Assembly (NCBI RefSeq): GCF_003056055.1
Contig: NZ_PYFP01000001.1
Span: 372,001 to 436,000, forward strand
DNA: 64,000 nucleotides
Source: Glaciimonas sp. PCH181
Lineage (GTDB): Bacteria; Pseudomonadota; Gammaproteobacteria; Burkholderiales; Burkholderiaceae_D
Direction of reading: 5' to 3'
Both the position numbers and the translations under genes were made by a program. Under the pieces are notes generated by a model. It saw nothing but the letters and a program-made list of their open reading frames with translations, had not been told where the DNA came from and ran no database searches. Shown here piece after piece: positions 1-9,784 of this stretch; within the stretch, counting starts at the first letter, position 1, and each line of letters starts with the position of its first letter.

Positions 1-510
1 CAGCGTTTCTGGTGATAGGCGTTGCACATCATCGAACCAGGAACTGGATAATTCGATCAAGTCATACATCTCGCGCATCCGCTGTTGCGCCTGTTTATCG
101 GCGACTGAGGATGGATTTTCTAGTAGTGCGTCGCGCAACATCGACAGCGTTGGTTCGATTTCTCGACGGCGACGTTCTTCTAATAAGGCCTTAAAGATAT
201 CCCATATATCTTTAGGAGGTTCAAAATATTCACGCCGATCACCCGGTTGGTGCAGTAATTTCACCAGTCGCCAGGATTGCAATTCTTTCAATCCCATGCT
301 GACATTTGAACGCGAAAACGCCAGATACTCGGCAATTTGATCCGCATTCAGTGGTTGCCCAAGAACATATAACAACGCATAAATCTGTCCCACTGTCCGA
401 TTAATACCCCAACGGCTGCCCATTTCCCCGAAGTGGGAAATGAAGCGGGAGGTCAGAGGAGTGAGGGGCGTGAGCGGATTGGCGCTGTGATCGGAGGGTG
501 TAGAAGGCAT
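1..510 (-). CDS. GbsR/MarR-like winged-helix transcriptional regulator (partial, cut by window edge)
   Basis: An open frame runs from an ATG at 510 on the minus strand to base 1 without a stop, giving 170 codons; the C-terminus lies outside the window. The translation begins MPSTPSDHS and holds a winged helix-turn-helix core (ADQIAEYLAFSRSNVSMGL, about residues 65-85) followed by a wing ending GDRREYF and a basic helical region. This matches the GbsR-type branch of the MarR fold (COG1510), whose members are about 160-190 residues, so little is missing. Such proteins repress osmoprotectant or membrane-related genes in some bacteria; the target here is unknown. The nearest divergent gene is the hydrolase at 807. 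Family assignment is fairly sure, function is not. Confidence 0.72.
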   Translation of the reverse strand, partial: MPSTPSDHSANPLTPLTPLTSRFISHFGEMGSRWGINRTVGQIYALLYVLGQPLNADQIAEYLAFSRSNVSMGLKELQSWRLVKLLHQPGDRREYFEPPKDIWDIFKALLEERRRREIEPTLSMLRDALLENPSSVADKQAQQRMREMYDLIELSSSWFDDVQRLSPETL

Positions 511-806
511 ATAAATAGAATGATAATGTTTTGAATTTTCAGTAATTACTGAAATGTATGATAAATCAGGAATATTTGCAAGATCAATTGGGGCGATTAC
601 TTCCTATGATCTAAAAGTGTAAATGGGCGAAATAGCTGATTTTTCTGCTTATATGGATGCGGGAAGTTTTGTTGTTAAAAATATTTATTACGGATGTATT
701 TAGCCTCGTCGTGTTTTTTTAGACGCAATTTGATATTAAGCAGGGCAGTTCTTCGCAATCTGCCGCTGCCGCGCTATGCTGTGCGCATTCAGAAAAAGGG
801 ATGTTT
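511..806. other. Intergenic region between divergent regulator and hydrolase
   Basis: About 300 AT-rich bases separate the divergent regulator (start 510) and the hydrolase (start 807). It should hold both promoters. TGATAAATCAGG and similar AT-rich stretches are visible, but I could not identify a convincing promoter pair or a palindromic operator. Confidence 0.4.
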
Positions 807-1571
807 ATGGACGCGTGCGGTTTTATTGTGGTTGACAGTATTCGTTTGGAATACCAGCGCTGGGCTGGCGCGCAAACGGCCAAACCGCCTATTATGTTGA
901 TACACGAAGCGCTCGGATCGGTATCGATCTGGCGCGATTTCCCGGCGGCGCTTGCGCAACGGACCGGCCATGAGGTGATTGCGTGGTCACGGCAGGGGCA
1001 CGGCGGTTCTGGTCGACCTGCCGGGCCGCGCTCTTCTGACTATCTTGCGCAGGAGGCGGCGTTAGTGCCGCAGGTCATGGATGCTTTTTCTGTCCCCAAA
1101 GCACATTTGTTTGGACATAGCGATGGTGCGACGATGGCGATTCTGGCGGGTGCGTTGTTTCCGGAGCGCGTCGCCAGCCTTATATTAGAAGCGCCGCACG
1201 TTAATGTTGAGCAAAAAGCACTCGATGGCATAGGGGTTGCGCGGCAGGCCTACGAGACAACGGATCTGGCGAAGAAGCTTAAGCGCCATCATCAGGATGT
1301 TGAGCACGTTTTTTGGTCTTGGCATGACGTCTGGCTTTCGTCGTCTTTTCGTGACTGGAATATTGAAGAATGCCTTGCAGGTATTAAGATGCCAGTTCTG
1401 GCTATCCAAGGTGTTCAGGATGAATATTTTAGTATGGCCCAAGTCGACCTGATCGTTGCCAACACGCCTTATACACAACGGCTTGAGATTGAAAATTGTG
1501 GGCATTCGCCGCATCGCGATCAACTGGAAGTGGTCTTGCAGGCGACAGTTGTTTTTTTGGCTAGTCAATAA
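807..1571 (+). CDS. Alpha/beta hydrolase
   Basis: A protein of 254 residues with the alpha/beta-hydrolase layout: an oxyanion-hole segment HEALGS near residue 33, the nucleophile elbow GHSDG with Ser about 105, a candidate acid Asp in GVQDEYF, and the catalytic His in CGHSPH near the C-terminus. There is no signal peptide, so it should be cytoplasmic. I chose the ATG at 807 rather than 801 because the AAGGG at 796-800 then lies six bases upstream; the 801 ATG directly abuts it. It appears monocistronic. The substrate cannot be inferred; relatives include haloperoxidase-like esterases and enol-lactonases. Confidence 0.8.
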   Translation: MDACGFIVVDSIRLEYQRWAGAQTAKPPIMLIHEALGSVSIWRDFPAALAQRTGHEVIAWSRQGHGGSGRPAGPRSSDYLAQEAALVPQVMDAFSVPKAHLFGHSDGATMAILAGALFPERVASLILEAPHVNVEQKALDGIGVARQAYETTDLAKKLKRHHQDVEHVFWSWHDVWLSSSFRDWNIEECLAGIKMPVLAIQGVQDEYFSMAQVDLIVANTPYTQRLEIENCGHSPHRDQLEVVLQATVVFLASQ

Positions 1572-1734
1572 GTTGCTGAGGAGCATGCTTGTGACGGTAG
1601 GGCTGTTTCAAAACGCAACAACGGTCCGATGAGAGTGTTGCACGGGTGTTGCGAAGAATGAAAGCGGTAATTATTGAACAATTTTTATCTGCTTTTCTTT
1701 AAATGTTGCAGTGCATGATGCAGCCCAGACCCGT

Positions 1735-1740
1735 TATAAT
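1735..1740 (+). promoter_or_regulatory. Candidate -10 element for ppa
   Basis: A perfect TATAAT lies about 50 bases upstream of the ppa ATG. The matching -35 is weak: no clear TTGACA sits at 16-18 bases. The rest of the 218-base gap after the hydrolase shows nothing else recognisable. Confidence 0.45.
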
Positions 1741-1789
1741 TTCGCGCAAACGAATTTTCTTACCATTTCTTTTTAGACGAGAGCACACC

Positions 1790-2332
1790 ATGAGCTTGAA
1801 TGACGTATCTTCCGGGCGCGATTTGCCCAACGATTTCAATGTGATCATCGAGATCCCTATGAATGCCGATCCGATCAAGTATGAAGTCGATAAAGAATCC
1901 GGCGCGATTTTTGTTGATCGTTTCATGGGCACTGCGATGCATTACCCTTGTAATTACGGGTATATTCCGCAAACCTTGTCCGATGATGGTGATCCGGTCG
2001 ATGTATTGGTGATTACACCGTTTCCGTTGTTCCCTGGTGTTGTGGTGCGTTGCCGCCCAATCGGCGTATTAAAAATGTCGGATGAGGCAGGTCAGGACGC
2101 TAAGTTGCTAGCAGTGCCAGTGGATAAAGTGTTGAGCATTTACACGCATTGGCAAAAGCCGGAAGACATGAACGAATTGCGTTTGAACCAGATTCAGCAT
2201 TTCTTTGAGCATTACAAAGATTTGGAAAAAGGTAAATGGGTCAAGATTGATGGTTGGGGCGGTCCTGATGATGCACGTGCAGAGATATTGTCTGGCGTTG
2301 CTGCTTACCAAAAAACGTTGGAAGCCAAGTAA
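1790..2332 (+). CDS. ppa: Inorganic pyrophosphatase (soluble, family I)
   Basis: A cytosolic, Mg-dependent hydrolase that splits pyrophosphate to two phosphates and so pulls biosynthetic reactions forward. The 180-residue product is close to the 176 of the E. coli enzyme. The family signature DGDPVD (residues 66-71) supplies the metal-binding aspartates. The conserved N-terminal core with [15 protein letters not shown] and [10 protein letters not shown] is intact. The frame is open 29 codons further upstream, but the ATG at 1790 gives the usual family N-terminus (MSLNDVSSG) and sits downstream of a TATAAT. It is followed by a strong intrinsic terminator, so it is probably monocistronic. Confidence 0.97.
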   Translation: MSLNDVSSGRDLPNDFNVIIEIPMNADPIKYEVDKESGAIFVDRFMGTAMHYPCNYGYIPQTLSDDGDPVDVLVITPFPLFPGVVVRCRPIGVLKMSDEAGQDAKLLAVPVDKVLSIYTHWQKPEDMNELRLNQIQHFFEHYKDLEKGKWVKIDGWGGPDDARAEILSGVAAYQKTLEAK

Positions 2333-2351
2333 TCTGTTGTGATGATTGTTG

Positions 2352-2378
2352 AAAAGCGCACTTCGGTGCGCTTTTTTT
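2352..2378 (+). terminator. Intrinsic terminator after ppa
   Basis: A perfect 10-bp stem, AAAAGCGCAC pairing with GTGCGCTTTT around a TTCG tetraloop, runs into seven T residues. It lies 20 bases past the ppa stop. Confidence 0.93.
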
Positions 2379-2437
2379 GTTTACGGAATGGTGCGGTTTT
2401 TGGTGCGGCTAATGTTGATTGGTTGTTCCGGCAGTGT

Positions 2438-3319
2438 TTATTTGGCTGGTTTAATGAGCAGCATCAATCTGCCACCAAACTGATTGAGTGCGAGGCCACA
2501 CAGGACCAGGATACCTGCCATTATTTTCCACCATGGCAAAGGCTCGTTCAATACAAACGCTGCGCTTAGCATACCGACGACCGGGACCAGCAAAGGGAAC
2601 GGCGCAATGGTGGCGGTTGGGTATTTGCGCATCAGGAAAGACCAGATGCCATAGCCCAAGATGGTATTTGGATAGGATTGGAACAGTATCGCACCGGCGG
2701 ATTGCCAACTGAAATGTGCGGCGGCGGCGGTCCACGCGGCCGGACCTTCCAGCGCTAATGAGGCGAGCAATAGCGGCGGGGCGGCAATTAGCGACCCCCA
2801 GACTACCAGCGCCAACGGATTTACTTTGCCGATGGCTTTAATGACGATATTGGCGCTGGCCCAGCTTAGGCTGGCAGCGATGATCAGCAGCAATCCTAAA
2901 AGGGTGGCGGTGCCCTCTACATTGACGGCGACTAATATTATTCCTGCGAGGGCAATCAGTGCTCCGCATAACTGCGCGGCGCGGGGGCGTTCGTTCAAGA
3001 TCAATACGGCTAAGCCGATGGTGAAGAACGCCTGCAACTGGATGACTAACGAGGCCAGACCGGCTGGAAAGCCGAGTTTCATCCCGGAAAACAAGAAGCC
3101 GAATTGCAATGCGAATTGGAATAAGCCAAAACCGATGAGCAGACGCCACGGTATTGCCGGACGTTTGATAAAAAATATCAGCGGAATCGCTGCGAAAATA
3201 AAGCGCAACGTAGAAAATAATAACGGCGGTAAATCCTGCAGCCCGATCTTCACGACAACAAAGTTGAACCCCCAGATGGTGACCGTCAGCAATGCTAAAA
3301 GGAAGTCGCTAGGTTGCAT
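2438..3319 (-). CDS. eamA: EamA-type DMT-superfamily exporter (cysteine/O-acetylserine efflux-like)
   Basis: An inner-membrane protein of 293 residues with ten predicted hydrophobic segments and two EamA repeats (about 8-135 and 145-285). Its N-terminal half is strikingly like E. coli EamA: WGFNFVVVKIGL, LPPLLFSTLRF, GFPAGLASLVIQLQAFFTI and, later, LLVPVVGMLSAA. The E. coli protein exports O-acetylserine and cysteine; orthology is likely but the substrate is inferred. It starts one base after the stop of the acyltransferase at 3321, so the two are co-transcribed and probably translationally coupled. The family also contains general amino-acid metabolite exporters. Confidence 0.85.
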   Translation of the reverse strand: MQPSDFLLALLTVTIWGFNFVVVKIGLQDLPPLLFSTLRFIFAAIPLIFFIKRPAIPWRLLIGFGLFQFALQFGFLFSGMKLGFPAGLASLVIQLQAFFTIGLAVLILNERPRAAQLCGALIALAGIILVAVNVEGTATLLGLLLIIAASLSWASANIVIKAIGKVNPLALVVWGSLIAAPPLLLASLALEGPAAWTAAAAHFSWQSAGAILFQSYPNTILGYGIWSFLMRKYPTATIAPFPLLVPVVGMLSAAFVLNEPLPWWKIMAGILVLCGLALNQFGGRLMLLIKPAK

Positions 3320-3320
3320 A

Positions 3321-4559
3321 TTACTGTTCCGGTAAGGCGTCGGCCTTGAATGGGTTACGGTCGTTCAGTTCATCCATGTACGCCGCGATGCCGTCGGTTT
3401 CACGATGCACGAAGTTGGCGACGGCGTTGAAAAAGTCCGGGTGCGCCAGCCAGTGTGCGGACCAGGTTTTTTGGGGCAGAAAGCCGCGCGCCATTTTGTG
3501 CTCACCTTGCGCACCGCCTTCAAAACAGGCGATCTTTTGCGCGATGCAAAATTCCAGCGGCTGGTAATAGGCGGTCTCAAAATGCAGGCAGGGGACTTCT
3601 TCTATCGCGCCCCAATAGCGGCCATATAAAGTGGTCTCGGTATGAATTAGCAGTGAGGATGCAATCGGGCGGCCATCGCGCTCGGCGACAATGAGCAGGA
3701 TATTTTGCGGCATCGTGGCAGCTATACGCTGAAAGAAAGCCAGATTCAGATACGGCGTGGAATGGTGAGCGGCGTAGGTATGGCGGTAGCAACGGTTAAA
3801 AAATACCCAGTCGGCGTCGCTGGCATCAACGCCCCGAACGTGCCTGAAGGACACGCCTGCATCGGCTACTTTGCGGCGTTCGGCACGGATATTTTTACGT
3901 TTCTTGCGCTCCAGCGTATCGAGAAATGCATCAAAGTTGGGATAGCCCGGATTCAGCCAGTGAAACTGAACGCCGCTACGCAATAAAAATCCGGCTTGTT
4001 TTAATGCTGCCGCCTGCTCTGCCGGGGGATACAAAATATGCGTGGAAGAGGTTTGCGTATCTACGCGCAAGGTCTTCAATATTTCCATCAACATTGCGCC
4101 GGAAGCAGCGTCGCGTGCCAGCAAACGTCCGCCAGTGACTGGCGTAAAAGGGATCGCTGATAACAGTTTTGGATAATATTCCAGACCGCTGCGCTGATAA
4201 GCATCGGCCCAGGCCCAGTCGAATACGTACTCGCCGTAAGAGTGGTATTTCACATATAACGGCAGCGCTGCCAGCAATTGCGGCGCGGGGGAGGCCGCAT
4301 CGGCAGTCTCGGAATTAGTCGCGGGATTGTCATCCCAGAGAGTTACATATTGTGGTTGCCAGCCGGATTTTTCGGATGCGCAGCCGGTTTCATGCAACGC
4401 GTCCAGAAACGCGAACGACAAAAAAGGATTGGCGTCCGCCTTGCTCTGGCACGCCAGCAGATCATCCCAGGCTTGCTGGCCGATCTCACTCAAGGAAGAA
4501 ACGATGCGTGTCGTGATGTGCGATGTGGTTGGAGGTGTGTGCTTTTTCAACTTGGTCAA
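3321..4559 (-). CDS. DUF482 / GNAT-fold acyltransferase family protein
   Basis: A 412-residue cytoplasmic protein of the DUF482 family (COG3146, related to peptidoglycan-bridge FemAB/GNAT folds). Recognisable family stretches are NPFLSFAFLDALHETG near residue 45, the basic segment RKKRKNIRAERR, and a C-terminal HFETAYYQPLEFCI followed by EGGAQGEHKMARGF. An insertion rich in Ala, Ser and Pro (about residues 80-95) is specific to this copy. No reaction has been firmly assigned to the family to my knowledge. It is the first gene of a two-gene operon with the eamA-like exporter, which hints at metabolite or amino-acid acylation and export, but that is only inference. Confidence 0.82.
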   Translation of the reverse strand: MTKLKKHTPPTTSHITTRIVSSLSEIGQQAWDDLLACQSKADANPFLSFAFLDALHETGCASEKSGWQPQYVTLWDDNPATNSETADAASPAPQLLAALPLYVKYHSYGEYVFDWAWADAYQRSGLEYYPKLLSAIPFTPVTGGRLLARDAASGAMLMEILKTLRVDTQTSSTHILYPPAEQAAALKQAGFLLRSGVQFHWLNPGYPNFDAFLDTLERKKRKNIRAERRKVADAGVSFRHVRGVDASDADWVFFNRCYRHTYAAHHSTPYLNLAFFQRIAATMPQNILLIVAERDGRPIASSLLIHTETTLYGRYWGAIEEVPCLHFETAYYQPLEFCIAQKIACFEGGAQGEHKMARGFLPQKTWSAHWLAHPDFFNAVANFVHRETDGIAAYMDELNDRNPFKADALPEQ

Positions 4560-4986
4560 TGCAATGAAAGATGCCAGAAGTGTTGGTACAAGGGGCTGAG
4601 TTTAGCACTCGCTGAGAAAATATTTTTAGTCGCGCATAACAATATGCAATCTGACGACGGTAAGCTTTTCTGCTTTTTCATTCCATCTTTCACGCTTGGT
4701 TTGGATAAAGGTAGGAGGAATGGTGAAAGATTGCTGTTTTATACATTAATTAACCGAATTAAGGATTGTTTTGGTGAGCATGCAGGTCTATCCAAAAATG
4801 TTTGCGTCGTCGGGCGACGCGGATCTGACGCTGATATCGCAATCTCATAGGCGTTTAGCTGATTTCTCAGAGAAGACATGCGATACCCATGCGATAATTG
4901 GACGCTAGAAATGCTGCGCAATCTCTTGCAGTGCGCATCATGTGCCTGATGCATATTGACATTCACCTTCACGCTTATTTATTGTT
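4560..4986. other. 427-base intergenic region between divergent acyltransferase and nadE
   Basis: This holds the promoters of both divergent genes. Two overlapping open frames in it read as low-complexity shadow peptides. Two hexamers resembling -35/-10 elements could be proposed in the AT-rich part at 4740-4765, but none is convincing. I see no riboswitch or RNA gene. Confidence 0.4.
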
Positions 4987-6609
4987 ATGACAGTTAAAGT
5001 CGCCATTGCCCAAATCAACAGTACCGTCGGAGACCTCTCCGGTAACCGCGCCAGAATCGCTGAATTTGCTCGCCGAGCTGCGCAACAAGGTGCCGATATT
5101 GTTCTGACGCCGGAGTTGTCGTTAGTCGGTTATCCGCCCGAGGACTTATTGCTGCGTCAGGCCTTCTACGATAAAAGTGCCGAAACGTTAATCGCGCTGA
5201 CCGCCGAACTGGCTGACTTGCACGATGTCTACGTCGTCGTCGGCCATCCCGTTTTGCAAGATGGCGAACGGTTTAACGCTGCATCCGTGATCGTTAATGG
5301 TGCATTGTTGGGCACTTATCGGAAATACGCTTTGCCGAACGTCGCCGTCTTTGACGAAAAACGTTATTTTTCTTCTGCTGATACGCCTTTTGTTTTTGAA
5401 GTCAAAGGTGTGCGGTTCGGACTGAATATTTGTGAAGATACCTGGAACCCGCATGCTCCGGCCCGCGCCCGCGCTGCTGGCGCTCAGGTGTTGCTAGTAC
5501 CAAACGGTTCGCCGTTCCACATGAACAAGCAGCATCTGCGTTACGACGTTATGCGCAGTAACGTCACCACGCAGGGTTTGTCGCTTGTGTATGCCAATTT
5601 GGTTGGCGGGCAGGACGAATTGATTTTTGATGGCAATTCTTTCGTGATGGATCAGCAGGGCGACGTGACGGCGCAACTGAAACATGCGCAGGAAGATTTG
5701 CAGATTGTTGAGTTTGATGGCGCATTGCCGCTTGCCAGCGCATCTTCCTGCATTACACCAACGCTGTCAGTAGAGGCGCAGGTTTATCAGGCTTTGGTAT
5801 TGGGCGTACGCGACTATATTGGTAAGAATGGTTTCCCTAGCGTGCTGCTTGGTTTGTCTGGCGGCGTCGATTCTGCGCTGGTATTGGCAATTGCGGTTGA
5901 TGCGCTGGGGGCTGACAAAGTACGCTGCATCATGATGCCATCTCCTTATACTGCCGAAATTTCGTGGGTTGACTCACGCGATATGGTGAAACGGCTAGGC
6001 GTGCGCTATGATGAAATTTCTATCAACGATTGCTTTAGCGCTTTCAAGTCGACGCTGGCAAAGGAATTTGAAGGCGTGGCCGAAGACACCACGGAAGAAA
6101 ACATTCAGGCGCGTATCCGTGGGACGCTGCTGATGGCGCTGTCGAACAAATTTGGTGCAATTGTGCTGACCACCGGCAACAAGAGTGAAATGGCGGTGGG
6201 GTATTGCACGTTGTATGGCGATATGGCGGGTGGTTTTGCGGTGATTAAAGACATCGCCAAAACATTGGTGTACCGATTGTGTGCTTATCGCAATACACTT
6301 GGGGAGGTGATTCCGACGCGAATCTTAACGCGCCCGCCCTCCGCCGAACTGCGACGGGACCAGACCGATCAGGATTCGCTGCCGCCCTACGATGTGTTGG
6401 ACGCCATTATGCAAATGTATATGGAAGAGAATCAAAGTATCGCCGAGATCGAAGCCGCCGGTTATCGCAGCGAAGATGTTCAGCGCATCACGCGGCTGAT
6501 CAAGATCAACGAATACAAACGGCGTCAGGCACCAGTTGGTTGTCGCGTGACGCATCGGGCGTTTGGTCGTGATTGGCGTTATCCGATTACCTCAAAGTTT
6601 AGAGAGTAA
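4987..6609 (+). CDS. nadE: Glutamine-dependent NAD+ synthetase
   Basis: Catalyses the last step of NAD synthesis, ATP-dependent amidation of deamido-NAD using glutamine nitrogen. The 540-residue, two-domain form is complete. The N-terminal nitrilase-fold amidase carries the triad Glu43 (in TPELSLVGYPPED), Lys113 (YRKYALPN) and Cys149 (NICEDTW). The C-terminal synthetase carries the PP-loop SGGVDS at about 291-296 and the family motif TTGNKSEMAVGY. The enzyme is cytosolic. The ATG at 4987 gives the normal family N-terminus (MTVKVAIAQINSTVGDL). It lies 68 bases upstream of glnB, a linkage common in betaproteobacteria. Confidence 0.97.
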   Translation: MTVKVAIAQINSTVGDLSGNRARIAEFARRAAQQGADIVLTPELSLVGYPPEDLLLRQAFYDKSAETLIALTAELADLHDVYVVVGHPVLQDGERFNAASVIVNGALLGTYRKYALPNVAVFDEKRYFSSADTPFVFEVKGVRFGLNICEDTWNPHAPARARAAGAQVLLVPNGSPFHMNKQHLRYDVMRSNVTTQGLSLVYANLVGGQDELIFDGNSFVMDQQGDVTAQLKHAQEDLQIVEFDGALPLASASSCITPTLSVEAQVYQALVLGVRDYIGKNGFPSVLLGLSGGVDSALVLAIAVDALGADKVRCIMMPSPYTAEISWVDSRDMVKRLGVRYDEISINDCFSAFKSTLAKEFEGVAEDTTEENIQARIRGTLLMALSNKFGAIVLTTGNKSEMAVGYCTLYGDMAGGFAVIKDIAKTLVYRLCAYRNTLGEVIPTRILTRPPSAELRRDQTDQDSLPPYDVLDAIMQMYMEENQSIAEIEAAGYRSEDVQRITRLIKINEYKRRQAPVGCRVTHRAFGRDWRYPITSKFRE

Positions 6610-6659
6610 CTAAAGTAATGTTCAGCGCGAATCGCCTTCCACCAAAAGATTTTTGTTAA

Positions 6660-7016
<357 letters not shown>

Positions 7017-7178
7017 GGATAGTTCGGGATAGCTTGATAGATTGATGTTTCGTCCCGCTGCTAGTCGAATCTCGACAAGAGGCGTCGCCGTGTCAGGCTG
7101 ATGTAGCTTGCATGAACAGTTAAACCAGTCAGGCGTAGGTTTGGCGAACATCGCATAATGAGTAACTAGAACAGTATT

Positions 7179-7206
7179 GGCAGCAGTGCATCTGCTGCCT
7201 TTTTTT
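7179..7206 (+). terminator. Intrinsic terminator upstream of cobT
   Basis: GGCAGCAG and CTGCTGCC form a perfect 8-bp stem around TGCAT, followed by seven T residues. It closes the glnB transcript and separates it from cobT. No gene is visible in the rest of 7017-7292. Confidence 0.9.
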
Positions 7207-7292
7207 GCATGATGTGCGCGCAACTGTGGCATCATCGTCGCCACTTTATTTTGCCTTTATCTCCCTGCTTAAATTCATCGGACATCGCCGCC

Positions 7293-8324
7293 ATGCAGAT
7301 CCCCCACATCGTTTCCACACAGGATAGCGATCTCAGCAACATCCTCACTACACGCATTAACAACAAAACCAAGCCTTTAGGCAGTTTAGGTTTGCTGGAA
7401 ACAATCGCGCATCAAATTGGGTTGATTCAAAAAAATACGCATCCAACATTAGTCGATCCGGCAATCATTGTATTCGCCGCCGATCATGGCATCGTTGCCG
7501 AGAATATTTCTGCATATCCTCAAAGCGTGACATGGCAAATGGTTGAGAATTTCCTCGCCGATGGCGCTGCTATTAACGTATTTGCACGGCAAAACAACTG
7601 CGCTTTACATATCGTCGATGCCGGTGTCATCCATGATTTTGGCGATCGGCCTCAGTTATGGGACAGAAAAATCGCATTAGGAACACAGAATTTCATTCAT
7701 CAGGCCGCCATGACGGCTGAGCAATGCGTCACCGCGATTGCGCACGGGATAGCCTTGGCGAAAGCGCTGCCCGGCAATATCGTCGGTTTCGGCGAGATGG
7801 GGATTGGCAACACTACAGCTGCGGCCGCCATCATGCATAAAATCACGGGTTTGCCGCTAGCAGAATGCGTTGGTGCAGGAACGGCGCTGGATGCCGCCGG
7901 TATCGCGCATAAGCAAAGTGTGATTCAGCGTGCTGTGGATGTTCATGCTGGCGTAGTTGAACCATTGGAAATACTGGCTACGTTTGGCGGCTTTGAAATC
8001 GCCATGATGGTCGGTGCCATGCTGGGCGCTGCGGAGCGCCGCTCGGTATTGCTGATTGATGGCTTCATTGTTACCAGCGCGTTATTGATCGCTGCGCAAT
8101 TACGTCCGGAAATACTTGATTACTGCATTTTTGCGCATTGCTCGGATGAGCGTGGACATCGACAAATGCTGGCTCACCTGAACGCCCGTCCATTGCTGCA
8201 ATTGGGCTTGCGTCTGGGCGAGGGCACGGGCGGTGCGCTGGCGTTACCGTTGGTGCAGGCGGCAGTACATTTTATGGCTGAAATGGCGACTTTTGATTCT
8301 GCCGCTGTTAGTCAAAGTAACTAA
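7293..8324 (+). CDS. cobT: Nicotinate-nucleotide--dimethylbenzimidazole phosphoribosyltransferase
   Basis: Activates the lower ligand of cobalamin: it transfers phosphoribose from nicotinate mononucleotide to dimethylbenzimidazole, giving alpha-ribazole phosphate. The 343-residue product has the family N-terminus (NNKTKPLGSLGLLE), the nucleotide region VFAADHGIVAENIS, GFGEMGIGNTTAAAA in the middle, and the C-terminal LRLGEGTGGALAL that contains the catalytic Glu. The open frame extends 28 codons upstream, but ATG 7293 matches the usual family start. It is the first gene of cobT-cobS-cobC (5-base and 0-base spacing). Confidence 0.95.
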   Translation: MQIPHIVSTQDSDLSNILTTRINNKTKPLGSLGLLETIAHQIGLIQKNTHPTLVDPAIIVFAADHGIVAENISAYPQSVTWQMVENFLADGAAINVFARQNNCALHIVDAGVIHDFGDRPQLWDRKIALGTQNFIHQAAMTAEQCVTAIAHGIALAKALPGNIVGFGEMGIGNTTAAAAIMHKITGLPLAECVGAGTALDAAGIAHKQSVIQRAVDVHAGVVEPLEILATFGGFEIAMMVGAMLGAAERRSVLLIDGFIVTSALLIAAQLRPEILDYCIFAHCSDERGHRQMLAHLNARPLLQLGLRLGEGTGGALALPLVQAAVHFMAEMATFDSAAVSQSN

Positions 8325-8329
8325 GCAGA

Positions 8330-9136
8330 ATGTCCAGCACGCCTTCACGCAGTTGGATCGATGCAAGCGTCCATCAGCTACGGTTATTTTTTATCGCGCT
8401 GCAATTTTTTACGCGGCTACCTATTCCCGACTGGGTTGGCTTTGATCCGGCATGGTTGCAGCAATCTTCACGTTATTTTTCAGCAGTCGGGATTGTTGTC
8501 GGCATCGCGACGGCGGCAATAACGAGCGTGGCGGCCTATTTTTGGCCGCCAGCAGTGGCAATCCTGTTATCCATTATTGGCGGTATTTATCTGACCGGCG
8601 CGTTTCATGAGGATGGCTTCGCCGACGTTTGCGATGGTTTTGGCGGTGGCTATACCGCCGCACGCATTCTTGACATCATGAAAGATTCGCGGGTTGGTGC
8701 TTATGGTGTCATTGGCATAGCGCTGATGTTGGGTTTGAAGTATACGGTACTTAGCCAACTGTCATTCTGGTCTGTGATTGCCGCTTTGTTGATTGCCCAT
8801 CCTGTATCGCGCCTGATGGCCAGCGCGTTGATTTGGCGGTTGTCCTATGTCAAAGCGGAAGGCAAAGCCAAACCGCTGGCAGAGAAAATGTCTGGTGGCG
8901 AGTTTGCTATTTCGGCTGGCGTTGCGGCATTGCCGTTGCTGGCAAGCGGTTTATCCGGTTGGGTATCGTGGACCGGCATTGCGGCCGGATTGCTACTCAG
9001 CACTCTGACAACATTGTGGTTGGCGCGCTTCTTTGTCAAGCGCATTGGCGGCTACACCGGCGATTGTCTGGGCGCTGTGCAGCAGATGGCAGAGGTAACT
9101 TTTTATCTCGGCCTGTTAGCTGTCGTGGCGCATTAA
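8330..9136 (+). CDS. cobS: Adenosylcobinamide-GDP ribazoletransferase (cobalamin synthase)
   Basis: An inner-membrane enzyme that joins alpha-ribazole (phosphate) to adenosylcobinamide-GDP, completing the nucleotide loop of cobalamin. The 268-residue protein shows the family opening FFIALQFFTRLPIP, the acidic catalytic motif HEDGFADVCDGFGGG, DSRVGAYG, and several hydrophobic helices, ending with GGYTGDCLGAVQQ. It starts five bases after cobT and its TAA directly abuts the ATG of the downstream phosphatase, so the three are one translational unit. Confidence 0.96.
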   Translation: MSSTPSRSWIDASVHQLRLFFIALQFFTRLPIPDWVGFDPAWLQQSSRYFSAVGIVVGIATAAITSVAAYFWPPAVAILLSIIGGIYLTGAFHEDGFADVCDGFGGGYTAARILDIMKDSRVGAYGVIGIALMLGLKYTVLSQLSFWSVIAALLIAHPVSRLMASALIWRLSYVKAEGKAKPLAEKMSGGEFAISAGVAALPLLASGLSGWVSWTGIAAGLLLSTLTTLWLARFFVKRIGGYTGDCLGAVQQMAEVTFYLGLLAVVAH

Positions 9137-9718
9137 ATGCAACTGCATTTGATCCGTCATCCCAAGCCGGACGTTGCCGCCGATACCTGCTATGGCAATA
9201 CCGATCTGACGGTATCCGCACAAGAAAATACCCGTGTCTTACAGCAATTAATACAGACGTTACCGACGCCAACACTGCTATTTTCCAGTCCTCTCCAACG
9301 CTGCGCCGTTTTTGCGCATAGCCTGGCAGAGGAGTGTGGCTGGGCATCGCCGGTCATTGATCAGCGCCTGGCTGAATTGGATTTCGGTGTATGGGAAATG
9401 CAGCCGTGGGACGCTATTCCCCGCACAGAAATTGATGCCTGGGCCAATGCGCCTATCGATTATCAACCCGGCGGCGGTGAAAGTGTCATGCAGATGGCCG
9501 CCCGCGTCAGTGCGTTTTATCTGGATGTGTTGCGTGGTGATTTCGGCAATCATCATGACGACAACATCATCGTGATTTGTCACGCAGGGACTATTCGGCT
9601 CTTATTAGCCTGTCAGGGTTGCGCTGCCGATACGTTAGTTCTGGCGGACGTTGCACGTCTGGCGGCCAGCAAGCCCCACGCGATTGCTTATGGCGGCGTA
9701 ATTTCATTCTCTTGTTGA
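9137..9718 (+). CDS. cobC: Alpha-ribazole phosphatase-like histidine phosphatase
   Basis: A 193-residue member of the histidine phosphatase superfamily. The phospho-acceptor His sits in LIRHPKP (residues 5-11; the family usually has RHG) and the second catalytic His in CHAGTIR. SSPLQRC and the acidic ELDFGVWE are also typical. Its position immediately after cobS, with no gap, supports a role in dephosphorylating alpha-ribazole phosphate or cobalamin phosphate. The RHP variant of the RHG motif is seen in cobC-type proteins of this context. The assignment relies partly on neighbourhood. Confidence 0.88.
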   Translation: MQLHLIRHPKPDVAADTCYGNTDLTVSAQENTRVLQQLIQTLPTPTLLFSSPLQRCAVFAHSLAEECGWASPVIDQRLAELDFGVWEMQPWDAIPRTEIDAWANAPIDYQPGGGESVMQMAARVSAFYLDVLRGDFGNHHDDNIIVICHAGTIRLLLACQGCAADTLVLADVARLAASKPHAIAYGGVISFSC

Positions 9719-9784
9719 GAAGTGTTGTAACCAGGTCTACAAATGCAGTCGCTGATTGCTGTTCAGACCGATGAATACTAAAAT

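Noticed and set aside
4278..4850. Long plus-strand frame opposite the acyltransferase gene
   Set aside because: It is antisense to a family-recognised gene and shows no domain features.
4739..4972. Short minus-strand gene in the nadE upstream region
   Set aside because: 77 codons without recognisable features or ribosome site.
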